Assembly: GCA_963921425.1 (NCBI GenBank) | Contig: OY992838.1 | Coordinates: 11,718,001-11,782,000 of the forward strand | Direction: 5' to 3' | Origin: Dryas octopetala | Taxonomy: Eukaryota > Streptophyta > Magnoliopsida > Rosales > Rosaceae | DNA: 64,000 nt | Shown here: piece after piece, positions 10,541 through 19,974 of the stretch | Layout: every line of letters begins with the position of its first letter | How positions within the stretch are numbered: position 1 is the stretch's first letter | Program-made: the position numbers and the translations under genes | Notes under the pieces: model-generated | What the model was told of the DNA's origin: nothing | The model's database searches: none | What the model saw: the letters and a program-made list of their open reading frames with translations, nothing else

Positions 10541-13146
10541 AGGGCTGCCATCGGTCGGATCGAATCGGTAAATGACCTTACTGATTCGATTTTCGAAAAT
10601 TTTGGTAATTCAATTTTGATGCCGATTTCCGAATTGATTTTTTCGGTATTTGATAATTATCAGATCCTTCGATTTTCGGCATTTTTCGGTATTTTCGGTA
10701 TTAATTACAAAATACAATCAGACTAATCAGTACACAAACAATCAATACACAAAATACAATTAGTATACAATCAGTAGTTCAGTACACAATCAGTTCTAAA
10801 TCTACACAAGTACACAACAAACAAATCATTAATCAAAACAAGATTTACCTACAGTTACAGATTGGCGACTGAGTTGGGTGAGGATCGTGAGGTAGATCGA
10901 AAGTTAGAGAGATGAGAGATGGAAGAGTGAGAGTCTGACAGAGGCAGAGTGAGAGAAAGAGAGAGGGAGCCGCCGACATCTCTGGCTTCGATCCGCCGCC
11001 GTGGTTGATCGGATGGAGAATCCGAGCACACCATCGTGCTCAGGATGTCGAGAGGAAGAAGACTTGGGTGGTGGGAAGCCTCCTCGACGCCGCCGGGAAA
11101 GGAAGTCAACGCCGGCGACAGAGCCGGATTATGGGTTCAGTTTCTGGGTTTTCGGCTGGATTCTGGGCAATCAATGGTCATGCGAAGAGAGAGGAGGGAG
11201 AGAGGAAGCTTTTGGGACCGGTCTCGTCGCCATTGACCGCCGGACGAGAGAGTTCTCGTCGGAGAAGGCGATCGGCGCAAGGAGAGGGAAGAGAGAGAAG
11301 AAGAAAAAAAAATGAAAGGAAAAACTGAGAAAGTGAGGAAGAGAGTCACCGGGGGGGATAGGGGTAGGTGGGCGCAAAAAAATAGAAAGGAAAAAAAAAA
11401 TGAAAAAAAAGAAGGGAAAGAAAAAAAAATTTGGGGTTTGGGCAATTGGGGTTTCAATTAGGGTTTTGTTTGGGGTTTCATTGGGGTTTTGTTTAGTTGT
11501 TTTAATTTATTTAATACATTTTTATATAAATAAACTCTAATATAAACTATAGTATAAGACTATAATACCATAATACTAAACCCTAATATAAGACTATAAT
11601 ACTATATGTTATATGTTATATATGTTACATATATAAATTATAGTATTATAAACTATGTAATATATACTATCAAATATATAAACTATAGTCTTATAGTATT
11701 ATAAACTGTATACTATAAATTATATAAACTATATACTATCAAATATATAAACTATAGTTTTAACTATAAATTATATAAACTATATACTATAAATTATATA
11801 AACTATATATATACTATCAAATATATAAATTATAGTCTTATAGTATTATAAACTATATACTATATTATATACTATTAATTACATAAACCATAGTCTTATA
11901 GTATTATAAACTATATACTATCAAACTATAGTAACTACTAAGTTCTAATTAGTTTATAACTTTATAACTTTATATATAACTATATATTATATACATAAAC
12001 AATGTTAGGTATATATAACATTATAGAGTAATTAATAAATAATAATAGACTTAGTGTATAGAGTTTATTGTTTAGAAATTAAAATTGTATGCTTAATTGG
12101 GTTTTAACTTTTAACTTTTAATTATAGTGTACAGGATATTTAATAGAGTTTAGTGTATTTAATTTTTAAGTTTTTAAGTTTAGGATATAAGGTAAAGTGT
12201 ATAGACTATAGAGAATATAATATATAAGGTATAACTAAAATTATATATTAAAATTTTATTATATAAGTAGTTTATACTTAATACTATATAGTATATACTA
12301 TATAGAGTTATAAATTATATACTATATAAAGTTAAAGTTATATAAATTATATGGTATTATAAACTATATACTATATAAACTATATACTAAGCATATTAAT
12401 GTAATAATAATACATATAAATATATATAACCATACAGGGCCCTTCTAATAAGGGATCCCTCATTTAGTGTTAAATGAGGGATCACTCTGTGTGGCCCACA
12501 CTGGTCGTTTTGTGTTAATCTGAACCGTCCATTTTTTACATCTCCGTTGATAGATCATCTCTGCAAAAAATCAGCCAAATCGAAAATCGTTTAGTCGTTT
12601 ATTTAAGCGGTCAAAGTTTAAAACAAATAGACGAATAACAAATTCCTCTATAAACACCTAAACTTTGACCACTTAATCGAACGGGTAAACGATTTTCAAT
12701 TTGGCTGATTTTTTGTAGGAATGATTTATTAATGGAGATGCAAAAAATGGGTGGTTCGGATTAACACAAAACGACTCGTGTGGGTCCCACAAGGTGATCC
12801 CTCATTTAACACTAAATGAGGGATCCCTTATTGGAAGGGCCCTGTATAACCATATACTAACCATATTAAATTATTAATGTAATAATATTACATATATATA
12901 ACTAAATTTCGGTAATTGTTTCGGATTTTTCGGTAATAATCGATTCGGTTGCTTTCGGTCATAATTTTCGGTAATCGGTCGGTTTACCAACTTTTTTCGG
13001 TTTTTACCAAAACCAAACCAACTTTTTCGGTAATTTTTTGGTTTCGGATTTTCGATTTTCGGCTTGTTAAAATCGATTTACCAAATTAAAAAATTTCGAT
13101 CGGTAGTCGGTCGGTTCAGTAAATACCAAACCAATGGGCAGCCCTC
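10541..13146. mobile_element. non-autonomous hAT-type element, 2.6 kb
   Basis: A perfect 8-bp direct repeat, ATTGGAGT, lies at 10533-10540 and 13147-13154. The ends just inside are inverted: AGGGCTGCC on the left and GAGGGCTGCCC (complement) on the right. An 8-bp duplication with RGGGCTG-type ends is the hAT signature. Both ends carry many TTCGGT/TCGGTAA motifs over 100-250 bases, as expected for subterminal transposase-binding sites. The inside is a purine-rich block (10860-11450) and very AT-rich degenerate repeats of ACTATATACTAT type (11510-12420). No transposase frame is present, so mobilisation would need a related autonomous copy. Confidence 0.85.
12435..12844. mobile_element. 410-bp foldback element nested in the hAT element
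   Basis: Nearly the whole element is one inverted repeat: each arm is close to 200 bases. The ends read CAGGGCCCTTC and, as complement, the same. A perfect 10-bp duplication, TATAACCATA, flanks it (12425-12434 and 12845-12854). Inside each arm is a second small palindrome around CCCTCATTTAGTGTTAAAT. A 9-11 bp duplication with long inverted repeats points to a Mutator-like (TIR-MULE) MITE, although the end sequence also recalls hAT. Transcribed, it would form a long near-perfect hairpin. Confidence 0.85.
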
Positions 13147-13154
13147 ATTGGAGT

Positions 13155-14163
13155 GAATTAGATAATTGAAATTGTTATGAAAGGGAAAACAAAATGAGAC
13201 CTTACAAAATATCATCAAATCAAATATAATGATAAATTCTAATAAAATTATAAATGAAATGAAGATTTTTTTTTTTTTTTTTAAGGATAAATGAAATGAA
13301 GATTGAATGTTAAAAGAAAAGTGTTTTGTGTTTATTATATAAAACAAAAAAATTCCAAAGGATTAAAATTAGGGTTTTTTATTTTTAAGCCAAGAATGAA
13401 AAATAGTTTTATTAAAAGCCCGCTATTAAAAAACCGGTCCACTTTAATGACAACACGTCAAAAAACATGCTAAGCACATAGCCCAACGCGCTAGCATTTT
13501 TTTTTTCTTTTCCGCATATGGAGGATTACCATTGTTGAATAGTGACAATTATATTCAATGTGCAACAACATTAATAAAAAAATCTATTTATACATACGTT
13601 TAGTTTTTTTCTTACATAAACATGTCAAAAGAACATAAAACACAAAAATACCCTTATGGAGTCACATAAAACATGTCATGTTCGTCGTTACAAAGAAACT
13701 GTCGAACAGTGGCTATCGGTGCAGAGTTATCGTCGAAAAGGGGCAATCGACTTTGTACAATACTAGATGTGCTCTTTGCATGTTTTTTTTTTTTAGTTTG
13801 AGTGCCGCTTTTTTTAAAAGGTGAATTTCTTTCTTATTAGGTGAACAGTTTTAACATTGGGAACATAAGGTGGGTTTACTTATTATTAAGGGTTGGGAAG
13901 TGGACTTTAAAATCATTTACTTTTAAATTTATTCACTATAATTATAGTTTTAATTGCCTAAAAGATCAAAAAAGTATGAAGCGAAACAATATTGGATTTG
14001 ATTTCATTAGAATTTCATGAGAAAATTCGTCCAACCATCCAATCACGTCGGTTTTTGAATTTGCACATCCAATTCAATTCGTCAAAATCATCGAAACTAA
14101 TCAAATTGGATTGAATTGGATCGGTCGGTTTGAGCGGATTGGTTTGGATCTTGAATACCTTTA
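13155..14163. other. intergenic, no gene seen
   Basis: AT-rich DNA with poly(T) tracts near 13266 and 13498. An 89-codon open frame on the minus strand (13078-13347) has no motif and overlaps the hAT end. Confidence 0.5.
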
Positions 14164-14760
14164 CTGTTGGAAATTGATCATATAAACGTAGCAGAATTTA
14201 AATTTCGTATGAGCATACTTTATATTAATATATGATGCAATAAAACATAAATAACTATGGAGGGTTCATATCTCGTTCTCTTGATTGAAAGCCGATTAAG
14301 ATGTGGATTCAAATGCTCTCCACCAATTAGTTCTTTTAGTCACACAAATATCTGACCTCTAATTAGTCCACGCTAGGAGGAGACAAATGGATGACTTAGG
14401 CTATAAGAAAATAGAAAGAACGTAGAATAAACTTTACTAAGGCTTTCCCCTATGCTGAGTTCATGACTTGGGCCCCTTTTTATAGACTTGAGTGGAAAAC
14501 TATTTTTCACTAAAGAGGGGAGACAACCATCCTAGTCTCATAGGCTAAGTGGTTAGTCCATTTGACCAAGTAATTGGTAATCAACACTTAATTTAGTTAT
14601 TAAGTAATTAGCACTTTAATTAATTAATAAGTCAATCATTCTATTTCCTTCTATTTATTCTTGGGCCCATTCAAGTTCATTTCTAATGCAACATCACACC
14701 TATTGACGTGTGACCTTTTAGATTCTAAGTAAATTCGATAGTGATTTTAAAATACTTTCT
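14164..14760 (-). mobile_element. retrotransposon LTR, cut by the assembly gap
   Basis: Read on the minus strand, the sequence has a TATA box in CTATAAAAAGGGGCCC (about 14470-14486) and ends in TTTCCAACA at 14164, the usual CA terminus of a Copia-type LTR. The other end is hidden in the run of Ns. No primer-binding site follows the 14164 end, so it is a solo LTR or a 3' LTR. Copia is the likelier class. Confidence 0.5.
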
Positions 14761-14960
14761 NNNNNNNNNNNNNNNNNNNNNNNNNNNNNNNNNNNNNNNN
14801 NNNNNNNNNNNNNNNNNNNNNNNNNNNNNNNNNNNNNNNNNNNNNNNNNNNNNNNNNNNNNNNNNNNNNNNNNNNNNNNNNNNNNNNNNNNNNNNNNNNN
14901 NNNNNNNNNNNNNNNNNNNNNNNNNNNNNNNNNNNNNNNNNNNNNNNNNNNNNNNNNNNN
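14761..14960. other. assembly gap (200 N)
   Basis: Exactly 200 Ns, probably a placeholder of fixed size and not a measured distance. It separates an LTR from a degenerate minisatellite. Confidence 1.
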
Positions 14961-15095
14961 CGTATTTATACAATTTAAATGTACCAACCCACGTATTGGT
15001 ACAATTAAAATGTGATAAAGTTACGCATTTGTACAACTAAAATGTACCAATCCCACAATTGATACACATGAAATGTACCAAACGACGTATCTAAA
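14961..15095 (+). repeat. degenerate minisatellite, about 31-bp period
   Basis: Four imperfect copies of a unit like GTATTGGTACAATTAAAATG follow each other directly after the gap. The first copy starts at the first base after the Ns, so the array very likely continues into the gap. Confidence 0.7.
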
Positions 15096-15881
15096 CTTAG
15101 GCCGAGCGCTTAGACATCTATATATATATTTCGAAATGGAGAATGAATCATGACATGATTTTTTAGTTTAAAATATATTAAATAATAAAATAGACAATTT
15201 TAGAATACAAAAATGCTAAAATTACTGTTGGTTTTAGGCCCCGTTTGGGATTGCGGTGGAGGACCCAAAAGTTGCTGTGGATGACAATTCTCAATCACCT
15301 ACAACAATTTTGGTGTTTGGTAAAAAAATAAAAAACTATTTTTCCCCACAATTCTCAACTCTCCACAGTAAAAACAGAAAATAGGTTTTTATGTGTTTTT
15401 GAAAACTGCAGTGACTCACAACAACAATAAATATTTTATTTTACACATAATACCCTCATTGATTTCTATAATTTTTATTTGTTTATTTTAAATTAAAAAA
15501 TATGTTCATTGTTAGTTATATTTTATATTATGATAATTAATTATGATATTTTATTTATACGATTAAAATTATAATATACCTAAAAAAATAATGTTGTTCT
15601 TAGAAAAATTAATGCTAATAAAAATTTGTAGTAAAAAATTTCAAAAACAAGTAAAAAAAACATTTTATTTTTACCAAACAAATAAGTGAAAGGTTCATTG
15701 ATTTTAACTACCAAACTTTAATAACTTTTTGGTTTATGTACCAAAATTAAATACCATTTTAGATTAGATATTAGTTGAATAGTCAAACTTTAATGAAATT
15801 AAAAAGCCTTCAACAGTTCTATATTTACTTAATATGCTATTGTGAAAAATACAAATCTACCTTTCCCTCATCAGCAACATG

Positions 15882-15990
15882 AATGACCTCCGGCCACTGT
15901 TTTCTGGCCGACCTCCGGCCACCGTCCTCCGGCCGACTTCTGGCCATCATCCTCTGGCCGACCTCCGGCCGAACTCCGGCCAAGCTCTAC
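15882..15990 (+). repeat. CTCCGGCC-type tandem repeat in the MULE
   Basis: Degenerate copies of a short unit close to CTCCGGCCGAC form a GC-rich island in AT-rich DNA. It creates a spurious proline/arginine-rich open frame. Confidence 0.7.
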
Positions 15991-16323
15991 TCATTAGACA
16001 AAAAATTAAATTAACATTTAACATGGAGGGGATTCAAACCCCTCTCATTCAAGAGGAATGAAATATCTCTCACCATTACAGTAAGTTAACTACTATACAA
16101 AAGTATTGCTCTAACCTAATGTATACTATACTATTGTATATTTTTTTAAAAAAATAATTAATCCAATTAGTCACAACTAATCTAAAGTTGTAACTATCAC
16201 AATTAAGTTGTAACTGTTTTTAGATTTAATTGTGACTGATTTAAGATGTGACTATCTCATAACTAAATCTAAAGTGTGACTGATTTAGTTGTGATCGAAT
16301 GATATTCATAACTAAAAAATTCC

Positions 16324-17262
16324 TAAACTCTAACATGAAAACTAAAGACTATGCACCTAAAGCACCCCCAAAATTCATATAACAACGAATTAACAAAATT
16401 TGAAGTTGTGAATGATATTCATAAAAAAATAAGTTTAACATAAAACACCTACATGTTTAATTAACATAAAAGCTAACATAAAAAGGAAATTTGCATTAAA
16501 CATATACCCTCTTTAGGAGGAAATTAAACATGTGACTATTAAACATAAATAATTTGACATTCATCTCTATTTTTGCTTCCATTTAGAAGATACCATCTTA
16601 AATCTAAGTTGTGACTGTTTCGTCACAACTTTAGATTTAGTTGTGACTAACTTTAAGGTAGAAAGGCAGCCTATTCTTAAAGACAACTTCAGCCTAATTT
16701 TTTTTTTTATGTACCATTCAAATGGACGGAGGAACTAGAGCCGAGCGCCGGAAGAAGTGCTCAGTTGTTATAAAAAAGTCACTGCCGAGTGCTTGGTACC
16801 ATTAACCAACTTCATAACCCAACCCTATATCCCTAAATTAAACAAAAACAAAATCATTAGAAGGACTACTATTATAAGAAAGAGTTTTTTTAAGAAATCT
16901 GCAATTACATATGAATAAAGAGTCATGCATTTGGCTTTCAATTCACACACAAAGGATTCAAATAGAAAAAATAAAAAATCAAACGGATTAATACAGAACA
17001 CCTAAAAATAATAAAAAATTAACTGTGACTGTCACAATTTAGTTGTGACTGTTTGGTAGTCACAACTGCATCTGAAATTGTGACTGTCCTACAGTCATAA
17101 CTAAATCTAAAGTGTGACTGATATTGAAAGAGATAAGTTTAGGTTCTCAAAAGATAGACCCTAATGTCCTAAACTCCAACATGAAAACTATAGAAAGTGC
17201 ACATAAACCACCCCCAAAACTCATATAACAACCAATTAACAAAATTTGAAGTTGTGACTGAG
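16324..17262 (+). repeat. 90-bp direct repeat and TTGTGACTG clusters
   Basis: The segments 16324-16412 and 17168-17262 are diverged direct copies (both contain AACATGAAAACTA and AATTAACAAAATTTGAAG). Between and around them TTGTGACTG occurs repeatedly on both strands, for example at 16600-16660 and 17025-17120, forming local palindromes. Confidence 0.7.
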
Positions 17263-17282
17263 ATTAAAAGTGAACTAAAAAT

Positions 17283-18487
17283 TTATAATAAACCTGCTTT
17301 TATAGAAGCATCCCCACAACTGCCTCCACCTGATGCATCCTTTTCATTCTTGGAATTAAGTATAAAGCGAGCTGCTTTTGCTGCCACTCTATTAGCTGAA
17401 TCAACAACTGATGAAGGAGGGCACAAGAGGCCAGAGAAGTTTCCAAGGACCTGGAGAGAAGAAATCAGTCCCTGTTTCCTTGAAGTATTAGCTTTGTCAT
17501 CCATTTCATGTGCATATCCATTTTCCACATTCCCAGATGATGTATCTCCCTGAAGAGAAGAGGACTTCAATTTGGTCTCATTCCCCAAAACATTAGCAAT
17601 TGCCAGGGGGACAATAGACAAACGGACACAAAGACGGGCCTCAAGATGTGGTATAGGGCCTTCAAGAGGATCACGTTCCTGCAAACAAAGAATGAAGGGG
17701 AACGTAACTATCTATGTTAACTTTTTTTTTTTTCCAATTAAAAGATATGTTAACATGGATTTGTCTCAACTCGTTGCACAAGCCGAAGGGCTGAGAGCCA
17801 GAGTCCTAGGAAGGTTTCTTGCCAGCTTGCCTGGTTAAATACTTGGAGTGTCATAATTCCTTCTGCAGTTAAGTCAGTGAAATTATGAATTAATTGAATT
17901 GCTTACAGTTTTCTTAAACATTGTTGTTTATTCGATTTGAATGAAAGGAATACATGCATGCATACATATTACATACACACCGAAATTATATCAAATATAA
18001 ATTCATATGAGACTCTTCAAAAGGATTTTACCTGCAAGTATATCAATAGCTGATTTAGTAGAAAGTTGTTTGCCATCCATTGCATTCTCCATGTATATAT
18101 CTAAACGAACCCAACAAGTAGAATGACCAAATCCAAATCTGCAGTGAAACACTGGCTTCTGAGATCCAATATCAAGAAGCACCCCAACGAGCTAATTACT
18201 CAAAGAGAACAAAATCCAAAGATCAAACCCTAAGAAAATTAATAAAAGAAATTCATAAGCAACATATATCAAAACAAATTAAAATTGCAGTATATGAACA
18301 AAAAATTTAGATCAAACTCAAGATCAAGATTACCAAACCAACACCAATTCCCTAATCTGACGATCTCCTCCACACCAACACCAAAACCACAATCACCAGC
18401 GCAATCAAAGTCGTCTCGATTACCACCACCGTGTTCGTCACCGAGCCGCTGAACGAAACCCAACGCCAACTCCAGCATCTGCACCAA
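17283..18487 (-). pseudogene. MED33 (REF4/RFR1-type) gene fragment captured by a MULE, possibly expressed as a chimera
   Basis: Three consecutive exons of a Mediator subunit 33 gene on the minus strand: 18100-18032 (YMENAMDGKQLSTKSAIDIL), 17862-17771 (WQETFLGLWLSALRLVQR) and 17678-17294 (ERDPLEGPIPHLEARLC to SSLQVLGNFSGLLCPP). I recognise the order and motifs from plant MED33A/B, large Mediator subunits controlling phenylpropanoid genes. Introns are retained, GT-AG sites are present, phases fit and there is no internal stop. Reading through the last donor ends in a stop at 17283. Upstream, an ATG at 18487 opens a 51-codon frame with a donor at 18333 in the phase needed to join the first MED33 exon; joined, the frame would be 236 codons. 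That upstream exon is not MED33 and is unrecognised. A (CT)n tract lies just above the ATG. The fragment is a small part of a protein of about 1,300 residues, so no normal function is expected. Confidence 0.75.
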
Positions 18488-19038
18488 ACATGTCTCTCTC
18501 TCTCTCTCTCTTAGATCCGTGAAGTGAATAGCTTGGTGCAGAGCTACAGAGCTACGGAGCTATGGAACTATGGAACTATGGAGCTCTCTCTATCTCTCTT
18601 TGGGATTCGATAGCAAGGTTGGTGAACAAGATTGAGAAATGATACGACCCAATTTAAAAGAGTTCGCAATTTCGTCAAAACCATTTTAACAAACTTCAAC
18701 TTTCATCAGACATGGGCCAAATGGTAAATCTGTCAATAATAAGGCCCAAAAGAACAGGCTGTTAGTTTGTGACCTATTCTGAAAATTAACTCTATTAATT
18801 AGTAGCCCAACCTAAAAATTATATGGGCTTACTGGTTTTCTAAAAAATTATTGGGATTAGGTATTTAACCCAAATTTTCTCATAAGTGAAATGCGCTTTC
18901 AGCATCATGTCGATTTTAGTAATTATACACAGTCACATCATTTTTATATTAACATTTACCAAACACTCAACTGTTTTACTTTATAGCTGTTTTACTTCAC
19001 AACTGTTTTTTCTCACAGCAATACCAAACTGGCCCTTA

Positions 19039-19733
19039 GGCCCCGTTTGAGATTGCGGTGGAGGACCCAAAAGCTGTTGTAGATAACAATTCTCAATCAC
19101 ATACAGCAGTTTTGGTGTTTGGTAAAAAAATTAAAAATTATTTTTTCTCGCAATTCTCAACTCCCCACAACAAAAACAGAAAGCAAATTTATAGGTGGTT
19201 TTGAAAGTTGCAGTGAATCATAGCAACAATGAATATTTTATTTTACCCATAATACCCTTATTGATTTCTATAATTTTTATTTGTTTATTTTAAATTAAAA
19301 AATATTTTCATTGTTAGTTATATTTTATATTGTAATAATTAATTATGATATTTTATTTATACGTTTAAAATTATAATATACCTAAAAAAATAATAAGCAT
19401 ACTTATTTTAATAATATTGTTTTTTAAAAAAATTAATGCTAATAAAAATTTGTTGCCACAAATTTAAAAAACAAGTAAAAAAATATTTTATTTTTACCAA
19501 ACAAATAAGTGAAAGACACTTTCAGTATTATATCTATTTTAGTAATTATACATAGTCACAATACTTTTATATTAACATTTACTAAACCCTTTGATACTGT
19601 TTTTTGCACTCACAACATTTTTTAAAATATAGTTTATCAAACACTCAACTGTTTTACTTTATAATTGACTTTAGTTCATAACTATTTTAGTTCATAGTTA
19701 TTTTTTTTTTTTACAGCAATACCAAATTAGCTC
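19039..19733. mobile_element. Tourist-like element B, 695 bp, tandem to A
   Basis: Starts GGCCCCGTTTGAGATTGC directly after the TTA that ends element A and stops before another TTA (19734-19736). It aligns with A on both sides of A's insert. The right terminus has changed from GGGCC to GAGCT, consistent with C-to-T decay. No coding capacity. Confidence 0.8.
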
Positions 19734-19974
19734 TTACTGTAACTGCAAGAGTTTGGAATTATCCAATTTGTAATTAAGAAAAAAAAAACAATAAAAAGAG
19801 AAAAGATGCCAAGTGGATAAAGATTGGTGGCGGAAAAGAGGCCTAGTTATAGTTGTTGACTTCTTGGGATGAGCGAGGGAGTCGGGGGCAGTGGAGGAAA
19901 CCGAGAAATTATGAGGAACTGAGAGACAGTGAGAGACTGAAGAAGACGAGTGAGACAGTGAGTGAGAGAGGTCC

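Larger units (their letters stand above)
15692..18881 (-). mobile_element. Pack-MULE carrying Mediator MED33 exons
   Basis: Flanked by a perfect 10-bp direct repeat, ATAAGTGAAA (15682-15691 and 18882-18891), inside Tourist element A. Element B has the same site once and unbroken, which confirms the insertion. The ends are degenerate inverted repeats of about 45 bp (GGTTCATTGATTTTAACTACC against GAGAAAATTTGGGTTAAATACC). A 9-11 bp duplication is typical of Mutator-like elements. The left half (15.7-17.3 kb) is repeat-rich: CTCCGGCC repeats at 15890-15990, many TTGTGACTG/CAGTCACAA motifs, and a 90-bp direct repeat. The right half holds the captured host gene piece. No MULE transposase is present, so it is non-autonomous. 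Confidence 0.8.
15237..19035. mobile_element. Tourist-like (PIF/Harbinger) element A, split by a MULE
   Basis: Starts GGCCCCGTTTGGGATTGC and ends, as complement, GGGCCAGTTTGGTATTGC, with TTA on both sides (15234-15236 and 19036-19038). Ends of this kind plus a TTA target duplication are the Tourist/PIF-Harbinger pattern. Removing the insert at 15692-18881 leaves about 600 bp that aligns along its whole length with element B next door. No transposase is present. Confidence 0.8.

Noticed and set aside
11001..11457. Frames of about 100 codons in the purine-rich block of the hAT element
   Set aside because: Low-complexity Arg/Lys/Glu translation, overlapping in several frames, no homology visible.
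14718..15040. Frames made of unknown residues
   Set aside because: They run through the 200-N gap.
16018..16085. tRNA-like B box (GGTTTGAATCC on the minus strand) suggesting a SINE or tRNA gene
   Set aside because: No cloverleaf could be drawn and no SINE tail or duplication is seen; too weak to list.
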